Source: VYFG01 sp965204165 (lineage in GTDB: Bacteria > Pseudomonadota > Gammaproteobacteria > Arenicellales > Poriferihabitantaceae). Taken from it: a stretch of 64,000 nt of DNA. The notes under the pieces were generated by a model. It was not told the DNA's origin. It made no database searches and saw only the letters and a list, made by a program, of their open reading frames with translations. Shown piece by piece: positions 9,303-17,986 of this stretch. The stretch spans positions 310,001-374,000 of the forward strand of contig OZ241969.1 in the NCBI GenBank assembly GCA_965204165.1, read 5' to 3'. The position numbers and the translations under genes are program-made. Positions within the stretch are counted from its first letter, which is position 1; each line of letters starts with the position of its first letter.

Positions 9303-9442
9303 CGGGTTGTTCGGCGGCGCAGTGTGTGTTTCAAGACTTCACTATACCACCGTCCGACCCCTTGGCCCTGCTTTGAAAATCGCCTGTTGGGGTGAAAAAC
9401 TCGCTCAATCAGGCAATTTTGCAAGTCCTTCCAGATTCCGGG

Positions 9443-9464
9443 CGAATTGCGAAAGTCGGGTTAA
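9443..9464 (-). repeat. 22-bp inverted repeat, right copy
   Basis: Exact inverse of the block at 3916-3937. Together they enclose 5.5 kb that holds the IS1634-type, group II intron and IS5-like elements. Confidence 0.7.
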
Positions 9465-9551
9465 GGGATCGAGATATAAGGGAACGAGTGCATCAGTCGC
9501 ACATGCCCGGTTCCGTGAGGGGCGGGGTCCGATAACAACCCGCCTGCCCGG

Positions 9552-12299
9552 TCAGGTTCTTTCAGTCGTTGCAGAAAGGCTCGCAATGCGGGCCAGCGAG
9601 TTTGCCATCGTGGACACCGCACTGGAGTCCGCCAGATTGATCGTCAGTTTCATCTGACCGTCCTCGCCGGACACCAGGCAGTTGTTCAACTGTTTTTCAA
9701 ACGTATGCGCCAGGGCTTCTGTTTGCGCTTCGGATTCACCGGCAGGCAGCAATTCCCCAAGCAGTTGAAAGGCTGCGACAAGCAATTGCCCTCCGGCATC
9801 GGAGACCCTGCGCTGCCGTTCAGCCGCCTGTTCCGCCTTTCGTTGCGCAGTACTGTCAACGGGCGCTTCCGGCACTGCGCCGAGCAGCACCTCCAGCCTG
9901 CGTTTCAACTCCTCCATGCCGCTGATCATGTCCACCCTGTCCGCGCCGGCATCCGGGTCCAGCGCCGCCATCGCCAGATCCCGCTTGGCTGACAGCGTGG
10001 CCAACAGGTTTTCCTCAAGAGTATCCTGGGTCACGAGAATGTATATCTGGACCGGCTGTTTCTGTCCCATACGATGCGCACGGGCAATGCGTTGCTCAAG
10101 CACCGCCGGATTCCAGGGCAAGTCGATATTGATGACGGTGTTGGCGGCCTGCAGGTTCAGGCCGGTGGCTCCGGCGTTGGTGGTCATGAAGAGCTGGCAC
10201 TGCAACCTGTTCTGGAAACTGTCGACCAGTTGTCGGCGTCTTTTCTGCGGCACGCCGCCGTCAAGCCGCACGAATTCCATCGAACGCTTGTGCAGCAACG
10301 GCTCGATCAGATCCAGCATGGATGTCCATTCCGAAAACAGAATGATCTTGCGATTGTCCTCGCGGCTCAACTGTTCCAGCAGTCCGTCCAGCTCTTCAAG
10401 CTTGCTTGAGCTGCCCGGTGGCTCCCTCGTGACCAGGTAGGTGCTGTTGGCGGCCATCCGGCTCAACAGCAGAGCCTTTTGCAGGCGCAACAAGTCCATT
10501 TCGGTCAGGAACTTCTTTCTCAGTATGGCGCTGATCGTCATGCGCTGGGCGTTGCTGAGGTCCAGTTGCTCCCGGGTAGGCGCAATGCGTATGATTTCGG
10601 TGGTTCGGGGAGGCAACTCCAGGCGTACCGATGCACGGGTGCGGCGCAACAGCACGGGGGCAAGCTTCTCGCGCAATTCCTTGAGATTGCGGTAACCCAG
10701 CACCTTGCCTTTCTCGTCCACCACCCGATGGCGGTGCTGGAAGCGAAATGCCGGACCCAGACGGCGGTCATCGATGAATTCCACCACTGAATACAGGTCG
10801 TCCAGGCGATTTTCGAGCGGCGTGCCGGAAAGCACCAGCGCGAAGGTGGATGTCAGGGACTTGATGGCCCTGCTGGTCTTGGCCTCCCAGTTCTTGATCC
10901 GCTGTCCTTCGTCAAGCACGACAAGATCCCAGGCCTGTTGCCGAACCGGTTCGAGATCACGCAGGATCTGCTCATAGTTGCACAAGGTGAAAAAAACCGG
11001 GTTCCGGTATTGCCTCGCCCGATCACCGGCGCCTCCAAGCACGATCTGACAGTCACGATCGCAGAAGCGCCGGATCTCAACCTGCCACTGGGACTTGAGC
11101 GACGCAGGCGAAATGACCAGCACGCGTTTTATGTCTGCTTCATTGGCCAGCATTTCGGCAACACCGATACCCTGTATCGTCTTTCCGAGCCCCATCTCAT
11201 CCGCCAGGATGGCGCGGCCTGCACCGACGGCAAAGGCGATGCCGTCAAGCTGGTACGGCAACAGGGGGGTTTTCAGCAGGCTTTCGCGAAGCGGGTGGCC
11301 GGCAGGGTCCCGCCGTATTTCCGCAACCCTCGCGGCAATCCGTTCCTGAAACAGCTTTCGCTCGATATAGGTTTCGGCATCCGGATAAACCAGTACGGAC
11401 TCTCCCATCTGCTCCAGTTTCCAGATGCACTGAAGCAGGCGATGCACGTCGGTAATGGCCTTGCCCGCATGGGGTTTGACAAGCTTCCCGCACTGCGGAT
11501 CCAACTGCTCCGGCAGGAGCAAGCGCAACTCCAATGTCTTGTCGTACAACAGATGCACGGCAATCCGGTCCTGAACGTGAGCACGGGCACGCACCGCTGC
11601 GGGAAATCGCTTTCTCGCCCTCTTCAGGACGTACAGGACATGTTTGCAGGTGCCCAGGGTGTTCTTGCGAAAATCAGGGCAACTGCAATAGGACTCGCCG
11701 CGCTCCCAGCCCCGCAGGGCAACCCTGTAGGTTTTCCCGGAATGGGCATTGGTCACCAGATAGTCGGTCCAGATAACCGAGGCATCCAGGGACTTGACCC
11801 GCATCTTTTCCGAATCCGCTCTCTCCAGGCGCTCCTCGATCGCATTCGCGACCAGTTCCTCGTCGCTCAGAGGGGGCGCCTCCAATGTCTCCGGAGGCGC
11901 CTTCGCCAATCCCAGCAGGGTCTTTTCTTCCAGCACGAGGGAAAAGGCGGCGCCGACGTGGACACAGACCGATTCCCCGCAACTGCACTTCCACTGCAAG
12001 GCGGGCCGCGACTCCCGGGTCAGGGTAATTTCCACATCGGCCTCGTGAAGGTTCAGGGAAAGACAGCGATCGTCAAGTCGCACCTGCGCATCCGGATTGA
12101 TATCGCAGTGACCGCCATGCAGCAGCATCCTCTCCCCGTCCGGTTTCAGCAGTTTTACAGCCTGGGCGTATGTCAGGTGAGAGAGTCGATCTTTCAGGGT
12201 CAGATCCCCCGCATCCTTGATTTCGTTATTCATTATCTCCAGTCGGTATGGATATTGCGCGAGCAACTCGGAAAATTGCCTGATTGAGCGTTCTTTCAT
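9552..12299 (-). CDS. SWIM zinc finger SNF2-family helicase
   Basis: The 915-residue protein is a DNA translocase of the SNF2 family. Two SWIM-type zinc motifs are visible: CSCGESVCVH near residues 105-114 and CSCPDFRKNTLGTCKH near 203-218. The ATPase follows, with ADEMGLGKTIQG near 360-372 (motif I), LDEGQRIKNW near 458-467 (motif II), SGTPLENRLDDLYS (motif III) and a helicase C domain with TNAGATGLNLQAANTVI and QRIARAHRMGQKQPVQIY. Such proteins occur in defence and mobile loci, but this one has no clear partner. Its first 13 codons overlap sequence that recurs at 9383-9417, beside the inverted IS piece. The ATG at residue 23 (MNNEIKDAGDL) is therefore an alternative start. Confidence 0.87.
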   Translation of the reverse strand: MKERSIRQFSELLAQYPYRLEIMNNEIKDAGDLTLKDRLSHLTYAQAVKLLKPDGERMLLHGGHCDINPDAQVRLDDRCLSLNLHEADVEITLTRESRPALQWKCSCGESVCVHVGAAFSLVLEEKTLLGLAKAPPETLEAPPLSDEELVANAIEERLERADSEKMRVKSLDASVIWTDYLVTNAHSGKTYRVALRGWERGESYCSCPDFRKNTLGTCKHVLYVLKRARKRFPAAVRARAHVQDRIAVHLLYDKTLELRLLLPEQLDPQCGKLVKPHAGKAITDVHRLLQCIWKLEQMGESVLVYPDAETYIERKLFQERIAARVAEIRRDPAGHPLRESLLKTPLLPYQLDGIAFAVGAGRAILADEMGLGKTIQGIGVAEMLANEADIKRVLVISPASLKSQWQVEIRRFCDRDCQIVLGGAGDRARQYRNPVFFTLCNYEQILRDLEPVRQQAWDLVVLDEGQRIKNWEAKTSRAIKSLTSTFALVLSGTPLENRLDDLYSVVEFIDDRRLGPAFRFQHRHRVVDEKGKVLGYRNLKELREKLAPVLLRRTRASVRLELPPRTTEIIRIAPTREQLDLSNAQRMTISAILRKKFLTEMDLLRLQKALLLSRMAANSTYLVTREPPGSSSKLEELDGLLEQLSREDNRKIILFSEWTSMLDLIEPLLHKRSMEFVRLDGGVPQKRRRQLVDSFQNRLQCQLFMTTNAGATGLNLQAANTVINIDLPWNPAVLEQRIARAHRMGQKQPVQIYILVTQDTLEENLLATLSAKRDLAMAALDPDAGADRVDMISGMEELKRRLEVLLGAVPEAPVDSTAQRKAEQAAERQRRVSDAGGQLLVAAFQLLGELLPAGESEAQTEALAHTFEKQLNNCLVSGEDGQMKLTINLADSSAVSTMANSLARIASLSATTERT

Positions 12300-12440
12300 C
12301 CCCCCGTCAGGAGGGCTTTAAAGCAGGGCCAAGGGGTCGGACGGTGAGCATAGTGAAATCCGGAAACACACAATGTGCCGCCGAACGACCCGATGCCCCT
12401 TTGCAACGACTATATCCAACATCCGGAGCCTTTTTCAAGA
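12262..12440 (+). mobile_element. Inverted 5' fragment of the IS5-like element
   Basis: This stretch matches, in inverse orientation, the upstream region and first codons of the transposase at 8121-9302 (plus-strand bases about 9249-9420). Shared features are GCAGGGCCAAGGGGTCGGAC, AAACACACA, the ATGCCCCTT start, ACTATATCCAAC and CTTTTTCAAGAC. The fragment carries an extra T after the start codon and stops at a run of ACTG repeats, so it cannot make transposase. The first 38 bases overlap the beginning of the helicase gene. Confidence 0.8.
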
Positions 12441-12790
12441 CTGACTGACTGACTGACGACGAAGACGAAGACTTAATGGAATGAATCGCCTCCGCCTCTT
12501 GCGGCACCATCGGTGACGGCTTCGGGAAACGCCTGCATATCCCGCAACACGGTCAGCATCCCGGCAGACGCCTGTCAGGCGGCATCGCAATCCGTAAGCG
12601 TGCCGGACCGCGGAGGCGCGCGGTGCCGGTACACGGCAATCGGCCAGGGTGTTGGTCTGCAAGCGGTTGGGGTCGGGTGCGTCCTGCCGGGTGCGATGGA
12701 ATGGACGCCGCCTCTCTACTGCTTCATAGTGAAGCAGGTGCCAGCAGGCTGGCATTGACACTCCATCAACGAGAGACGACATCCATGAAT
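12441..12790. other. Unassigned stretch with a short tandem repeat
   Basis: It begins with a microsatellite (ACTG units then ACGA/AGACGA units, about 12439-12473) that marks the breakpoint of the IS fragment. The rest holds no convincing gene on either strand. Confidence 0.45.
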
Positions 12791-13150
12791 GGCTATTCCA
12801 CGGAAAGTTGCCACCCGTTCCACGGTCAAAGTTGCCATTTCATCCAGGGCACCTTCTCATCGGAGCGAAGCGACGCAACGGTCATCAGGCTGTAGGACTC
12901 AGATCCTCTCGCCCGGTCGCGGGTGCGTGACGAATCTTACGCCACGCACCCCCGTATTTCCAGTTTCCGGCGATCACCGGCGCCACCGCCTTTGGCTTTT
13001 CAAGGTCATTTATTGACCTGCTTTTTCTCACCTGCAAGACAGCCCTGGTCCGTGATGACGGGCGACAAACTTGTTTGTCGCGCGGCATTGCGGAGAGCAA
13101 GCGAAGCGCGGTAGTGCGGCGGACGCCGATCCCGTTTCGGGTTGCCGGTT

Positions 13151-13924
13151 TCATTCCGGACCGGACTCCGGATCCCCGGATCCGGCCATCATGGCCACGG
13201 ACTTCTTCTTCCGCATGGACTCGCCCTTGAGGCCGATCCGGTAGGCATTGTGCACCAGCCGGTCGAGGATCGCGTCCGCGAGGACCGGATCGCCAACGCC
13301 TTCGTACCAGCTCTCCACCGCCAGCTGGCTGGTCACCACGGTGGAACGGGCCCCGTACCGGTCCTCGAGGAGTTCCAGCAGGTCGCGGCGGTTTTCGGTG
13401 TTCATGTTCTCAAGGCCCCAGTCGTCGATCAGCAGGACGTCGACCCTGGCGAGGGCCGACAGCAGCTTGGGATACCGCCCGTCTCCCTTGGCGACGGCCA
13501 GGTCCCGCAGCAGTGCGGGGAAACGGACATACCGGGCATGGTATCCCTCCCGGCACGCTTTCTGGGCCAGCGCACAGGCGATCCAGGTCTTGCCAACGCC
13601 GGTGGGTCCGGTGATCAGGATATTGAGATGGTCGGCGACCCAGCGGCAGGCTGCCAGTGACTGCATCAGGCCCCTGTCGAGGCCCCTGGGGGCACGGTAG
13701 TCGATATCCTCCATGGCGGCGTTGTGCCTGAACCTGGCGAGCCGCAGGCGGGCGGTGAGCCGGCGGTCTTCCCGCTCGGTGGCCTCCCGGTCCACGAGGA
13801 GCCCGAGTCGCTCCATGAAGTCGAGTTCGTCAATGTCGGATATACTCGTCTGGTCGGCGAGGGCCGCGGCCATGCCGGTGAGTTTCAGTTTCTGGAGCTT
13901 GTCCAGGGTGGGATGGTTCAACAT
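13151..13924 (-). CDS. istB: IS21 helper ATPase IstB (copy A)
   Basis: The 257-residue AAA+ ATPase assists IstA in target capture during transposition. The N-terminal helical domain (LDKLQKLKLTGMAAALADQ) is followed by Walker A ITGPTGVGKTWIACAL and Walker B VDVLLIDDWGLENMN, then sensor TVVTSQL and YRIGLKGESMRKK near the end. I start at the ATG at 13924, which has GGAG a few bases upstream and gives the usual family length. The open frame extends 25 codons further into istA. It lies 34 bases after the istA stop, in the usual IS21 order. Confidence 0.9.
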   Translation of the reverse strand: MLNHPTLDKLQKLKLTGMAAALADQTSISDIDELDFMERLGLLVDREATEREDRRLTARLRLARFRHNAAMEDIDYRAPRGLDRGLMQSLAACRWVADHLNILITGPTGVGKTWIACALAQKACREGYHARYVRFPALLRDLAVAKGDGRYPKLLSALARVDVLLIDDWGLENMNTENRRDLLELLEDRYGARSTVVTSQLAVESWYEGVGDPVLADAILDRLVHNAYRIGLKGESMRKKKSVAMMAGSGDPESGPE

Positions 13925-13958
13925 GTTGGTTTCTCCGGTTGTCGTTGAAGTCAAGAGG

Positions 13959-15503
13959 TCAGTGGTAATAGGAGGGGCCCCGGACATTCCCATGGTCATC
14001 CGGAAGGATGGACTCCTGGGCGGGCTCCGGTTTTTTCCGGTCGAGTCCGTTCTTGAGGATCGCCTCGACGCTCCGGTACTTGAGGGTCTTCAGGTACAGG
14101 GCCCGTTTGCAGGCGGCGTTGAGCCGCTCGTTGCCGTAGGACTGGCCGAGGCGCATGATGCCGAGGCAGGCGCGGAAGGCCTGCTGGGGATGTTGGCGCG
14201 AAGCCATCATCTTCTTCACCAGCGCCGCGGTGTCGGGGCCAGCCTTTCCGGCCCATGCGACGATGCGCTCCGGGGACCATTCCCCCACCTTGCGGTGCTT
14301 CTCTGGCATGTGTTCCGAGGCAGTGGTGTGCCTGCCCCGCAGCCAGGAGCGCCGGTGGCTCGCGACCCGCTGGCCCTTGTGGAGGCATTCGATGGTGTTG
14401 CGGGTGGCCCGGAGTTCGATCTCGATCCCGACGAGTGCGCAGGGAACGGAGTACCAGTGCTTGTCGAACTCGACGTGATAGTCCGTGCTGTGGACGCGGA
14501 CCTTCTTCCACTCGGCGAACTCGTAGGGCTCCCGGGGCAGTGGTTTCAGGGCCGGCCTGTCGAGCTCCTCGAAGAGTTCCCGGCGGCTGCCGGGGAGCTT
14601 CTGGAACGGCTTGTTGTTGAGTTTCTCCAGCAGCTGCCCGATCTCGATGTTGACCTCCCGCAGGGAGAAGAACCGCCGGTTGCGCAGGGCCGCGAGGATC
14701 CAGCGCTCTGCCAAAAGCACGCTCAATTCCGCTTTAGCCTTCTCCCGCGGGCGCCGGACGCGCGCAGGCACCACAGCCAGGTCATGGTGCTCCGCCATTT
14801 CCTGGTAGGTGGGGTTGATGTCGGGCTCGTACCGGTGGGCCTTCACCACCGCGGACCGCAGGTTGTCGGGCACGACAATCTCGGGACAGCCACCCATCCA
14901 GGAGAAGCAGTTCTGGTGGGACGTGATCCAGTCTTCCAGTCCCTGGGTCCAGGTGACCTCGGCATAGGTGTAGCCCGACGCACCCAGCGCCGCCACGAAG
15001 AGCTGGGCCTGGCGTTCCTCCCCCGTGGACGGGTCGATGATCCCCACCGTCATGCCGGCGTAGTCCACGAACAGCTTCTCACCCGCCTTGTGGTCCTGCC
15101 GCATCACCAGATCCAGCTTGCCGGTCCACTTGCGGTAGTGCCGGCAGAACCAGGAATACTCGTACCCCTCGGGGTTCTGTTCCCGGTACTCGTCCCAGAG
15201 CAATTGCAGGGTCACGCCCTTTCCCCGGAGCTCCTTTTTGATGTACACCCAGTCCGGGACCCCTCGCTTCCGGGCCAGCCGCCGGGGCGCCGGCGGTGGA
15301 AACAGGCGCCGCTCGAGATCGGCGTCGTTCAGATCATCCGGAAGTGGCCACGAAAGCCCCTCCTGGTCCAGCCGCAACAGATAGTTGCTGACCGTGGTGT
15401 GGCTGATCCTGCAGATCCTGCCGATTTCCCGGTTGCTCAGCCCTTGCTGGTTCAGCCTCAGGATTTCCTTGATTTTGCGCATGGATAGACTCTTGTGTGG
15501 CAT
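13959..15503 (-). CDS. istA: IS21 transposase IstA (copy A)
   Basis: The 514-residue transposase has an N-terminal helix-turn-helix (GLSNREIGRICRISHTTVSN) and an integrase catalytic core with LFVDYAGMTVGI (first Asp), PEIVVPDNLRSAV (second Asp) and the Glu in the following helix. A C-terminal beta-barrel region follows (STDYHVEFDKHWYSVPCALVG). The ATG at 15503 has AGGAGG upstream and starts MPHKSLSMRKIK. Compared with copies B and C it differs at only a few N-terminal positions, so the copies are recent relatives. It appears intact. Confidence 0.9.
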   Translation of the reverse strand: MPHKSLSMRKIKEILRLNQQGLSNREIGRICRISHTTVSNYLLRLDQEGLSWPLPDDLNDADLERRLFPPPAPRRLARKRGVPDWVYIKKELRGKGVTLQLLWDEYREQNPEGYEYSWFCRHYRKWTGKLDLVMRQDHKAGEKLFVDYAGMTVGIIDPSTGEERQAQLFVAALGASGYTYAEVTWTQGLEDWITSHQNCFSWMGGCPEIVVPDNLRSAVVKAHRYEPDINPTYQEMAEHHDLAVVPARVRRPREKAKAELSVLLAERWILAALRNRRFFSLREVNIEIGQLLEKLNNKPFQKLPGSRRELFEELDRPALKPLPREPYEFAEWKKVRVHSTDYHVEFDKHWYSVPCALVGIEIELRATRNTIECLHKGQRVASHRRSWLRGRHTTASEHMPEKHRKVGEWSPERIVAWAGKAGPDTAALVKKMMASRQHPQQAFRACLGIMRLGQSYGNERLNAACKRALYLKTLKYRSVEAILKNGLDRKKPEPAQESILPDDHGNVRGPSYYH

Positions 15504-15587
15504 GGGTGCCTCCTCGTTGAAAAGGCGGGCACCATACCGGGTTGTCAATCATGCGTCGTTCGGCTCCGATGGGAGGGTATGCCTTGG

Positions 15588-15689
15588 TGAAAGTGGCAAC
15601 TTTCACCGTGGAATGAGTGGCAACTTTGCCGTGGAATCGGTGGCAACTTTCAGCGTGGAATGGGTGGCAACTTTGCCGTGGAATACCCA
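15588..15689. repeat. IS21 right-end multiple terminal repeats (copy A)
   Basis: Four consecutive units of about 24 bases, each GTGGCAACTTTnnnCGTGGAAT, form the transposase-binding array of the right end. The left end (12791-12843) has fewer units in inverse orientation. The arrays of copies B (41305-41408) and C (59421-59523) are the same. They resemble a tiny CRISPR but have no spacers. Confidence 0.8.
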
Positions 15690-15719
15690 GGATGGGCGGG
15701 ACGATCGGGAATCGGCCGT

Positions 15720-15835
15720 AGAATATTCCCCCCCGGACTTGGTTTCAGGGGTGTCCAGAGGTGGCAACCATGGCTGGACATGACCATTTCCGGATGGGCG
15801 TAGTCATGGGTTCCACGGTTTGACCACCCCTGGCC
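15720..15835 (-). repeat. Dispersed repeat: orphan 3' flank of the DUF1703-like gene family
   Basis: Read on the minus strand this matches the sequence that follows the degraded DUF1703-like genes at 42590-42660, 56510-56545 and 59128-59250. Shared blocks are GGTCAAnCCnCCGTGGAAnC, a GGTCATGnCCAGCCATGG block and a CTGGACACCCC block. No coding remnant of the family is attached here, so only the 3' flank survives next to IS21 copy A. Confidence 0.6.
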
Positions 15836-15911
15836 AAGCCATCAGGACCGGATCAAGTATACAATTTTCAGCCGTGTACTTGTCGAAGGGCTAATGGGGT
15901 AAGATCATCGT

Positions 15912-17198
15912 ATGAGCGACAGACCCTTTCCGAAGCCGCCGCCGGCCGATCCCCTGCCGCTGGAAACCTGGCTGGACCAAACGGACCGTTCCGAAGTCGG
16001 CCGTGAGCCGTTCTTCCGGGGGCGCGACGCAGAATTCGATGTCTTTCGCAGAGCGGCCGGCAGTCTCCATGATGGGCGGATAGGCGGTGGCACGATGGTC
16101 TTCCAAGGTGCCCCGGGCGCCGGGAAATCGGCTTTGATGGAAGAGTGCATGGAGGCGGTGCGGCGTCATTCGACCCCCAAGGCGCCTTGGGTGGCAGTTG
16201 CCATGGACCCTGGTTCCCTGGAGTCCCCTGTCGATGTCATCGAAGTCCTGGTTGAATCTGCCAATGCAGAAAGCGAACGTCTCCGGGATATGGCTTCCGG
16301 GACATCTGTGACCAAGGTGTTGGATGAACTTCTTGACCGTGGTAGGAAACTGTACCAGGAACTGTCAGAGCGAGGGGGTGGAGCATTCGGCATTTCTGTA
16401 GGCGAGCGCCGGGACGAGGGTGTGAAAGCCGGGCGGGCTTTCCGGAAGGCCGCGCCGTTTCTGGGGAAATATCACATCGTGGTCTGTGTGGACGAAGCCC
16501 AGAACACGCCGGTATCCGGTTCTACGAAAGGCGTGATGGACTGCCTTCACCGGGATCCCCAGGGGATTCCTCTTGTGGCAGCCTTTTTCGGTCTGAGCGA
16601 TACCCAGAACGTGCTGCGCCAGTGTGGATTGTCGAGATTCGCAAGAGGGCGGTTGGTGAACCTGGACCTCCTGCCGTCTGATGACTCAGCCTGTGCCATC
16701 CGGAGCGTCTTCGATGCCTACCGTTTCACGGGGACTCAGGAAGTCCGGGAAGTGTGGGTGAGCAGGCTGGCCGAACTGTCCCAAGGCTGGCCACAGCATA
16801 TCAACAGTGTTGCGGTTGCGGCGTGTGACATCATCCTGAACAACGGTAGACGGATTGATTCATCCCATCTGGATGAGGCCATGGCTGCTGCTGAGGAATA
16901 CAAGAACGAGTACTATGCTGGCCGACTTGCCGCCGGCACCGATCGATCCTGGGTCTACAAGGCATTGGCTCTGGCTGCCGAGGAGAACGGCGATAAACTG
17001 ACCTACGATGGGATTGAATCACTCACCGAAGAGGTGCGCGGGAAAACAGGAGAATCCATGGAGGATTTCCTGACCAAAGCCTTGCATGCCGGTCTGCTGG
17101 CCCCGACCCAGGAGATTCACGATCATTACAGGATTCCCATCCCGTCTTTCGGGGATTATCTGCGGGCACTGCCGGTGGATTTGCCATCGAAGAATTGA
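15912..17198 (+). CDS. AAA ATPase of unknown role (Orc/STAND-like)
   Basis: The 428-residue protein has Walker A QGAPGAGKSALM (about residues 65-76) and Walker B HIVVCVDEAQN (about 188-198), then a helical lid and a C-terminal winged-helix-like region (DKLTYDGIESLTEEV, YRIPIPSFGDYLRALP). The layout is like AAA_16/Cdc6-type or STAND-type ATPases that load or sense other molecules. It is a single gene between IS21 copy A and the integrase pair, with no obvious partner. The ATG at 15912 is the first in the frame. Function unknown; cargo of the island or a defence ATPase are both possible. Confidence 0.72.
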   Translation: MSDRPFPKPPPADPLPLETWLDQTDRSEVGREPFFRGRDAEFDVFRRAAGSLHDGRIGGGTMVFQGAPGAGKSALMEECMEAVRRHSTPKAPWVAVAMDPGSLESPVDVIEVLVESANAESERLRDMASGTSVTKVLDELLDRGRKLYQELSERGGGAFGISVGERRDEGVKAGRAFRKAAPFLGKYHIVVCVDEAQNTPVSGSTKGVMDCLHRDPQGIPLVAAFFGLSDTQNVLRQCGLSRFARGRLVNLDLLPSDDSACAIRSVFDAYRFTGTQEVREVWVSRLAELSQGWPQHINSVAVAACDIILNNGRRIDSSHLDEAMAAAEEYKNEYYAGRLAAGTDRSWVYKALALAAEENGDKLTYDGIESLTEEVRGKTGESMEDFLTKALHAGLLAPTQEIHDHYRIPIPSFGDYLRALPVDLPSKN

Positions 17199-17232
17199 GG
17201 CTTGTTCGGTGTCTGTGAATGGTGCTTGTTGA

Positions 17233-17246
17233 CAGTCGCGCGACTG
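17233..17246. other. 14-bp perfect palindrome
   Basis: CAGTCGCGCGACTG lies 35 bases after the AAA ATPase stop. There is no following T-run. It may be a protein binding site or a weak terminator stem. Confidence 0.3.
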
Positions 17247-17322
17247 GATTGTCAGGGAATTGGGTGAATCCGGTTGCCATATGATTACGGCGGTGTTGGA
17301 TTTTTTGGAATTTAAAATATAA

Positions 17323-17667
17323 CTAATTGATAAATAATAATAAATACTGGTATGTGATTATACTGGATTCATGTTCCAGCAGCAGGAGATGCTTCCTGCC
17401 GCGTTCCGTGACCGCGTCCGGGAATCGGATCGCGCCTTCCGTGTACAGCGTTGTGTTCTTTACCTCGACGTAACAGTCACGCCGGCCGGCCCCGGTGAGC
17501 AGGGCGTCGAACCGGGATTTCGGGAAGCCCGGCGCAAGGTACGCCGGCTCCCGGCGAAGTCCGGTGTAACCATCCAGTCCCGGCACCTGGCCGCGTTCGA
17601 GAAACCAGGTCATGACCTGGTTGGTGCGGCCCGTGTTCACACCCACCCAGCCCTGTCCCATGTCCAC
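17323..17667 (-). pseudogene. sfsA: sfsA fragment (sugar fermentation stimulation protein)
   Basis: The minus strand encodes the central part of SfsA: GVNTGRTNQVMTWFLERGQV, then GYTGLRREPAYLAPG, SRFDALLTGAG, YVEVKNTTLYTEGAIRFPDA and VTERGRKHLLLL. These are the family's hallmark blocks, including the nuclease-like EVK. The usual protein is about 235 residues. Here the first 60 or so and the last 60 or so are missing and the frame ends in AT-rich, unrelated sequence (LLLFIN). It is therefore a dead piece of a normal chromosomal gene. It sits immediately before the integrase pair, which suggests the island inserted into or next to sfsA. Confidence 0.85.
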
Positions 17668-17986
17668 CCGTTACATAATCAATATTTTCACTCCTGTTGG
17701 CTCCCGCTTCCGGCTGTCATGCCACCCGTGTCCTTCCGTGCGAAATGGTCTTTTTTGCTCTGTAACTTGCTGTAATCAATGGATATTGATATCATTCCGG
17801 TTTCCCGATTGAACTGAATCCGACACTTGCATCACCCGCTTGTCAACGCCTGAATACCCCTCAATTTGAGTCCACCCGCTTTCGATTCGCTTACGGTTGT
17901 TTTCTGCTTGGCAGGAACGAAAAAATGACCCCGGAATATCGCCGGAATCCTACAACGACAATTTTCATCATCAGCCCCTTGCTCCG

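Larger units (their letters stand above)
12791..15689 (-). mobile_element. IS21-family element, copy A (complete)
   Basis: The element carries istA and istB on the minus strand. The ends read TGGCTATTCCACGG (left) and CCGTGGAATACCCA (right), i.e. imperfect inverted repeats with the TG...CA termini of the IS21 family. Several copies of a GTGGCAACTTTnnCGTGGAAT unit lie inside the right end. Copies B (38486-41408) and C (from 59421) are near-identical. I see no matching target duplication around copy A, so its flanks may have been rearranged. Confidence 0.88.

Noticed and set aside
10938..12287. 449-residue plus-strand ORF
   Set aside because: Antisense to the SNF2 helicase, which has clear motifs; the ORF has none.
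15588..15689. Short array of repeats of about 24 bases, CRISPR-like
   Set aside because: The units are contiguous with no spacers and coincide with IS21 ends in all three copies.
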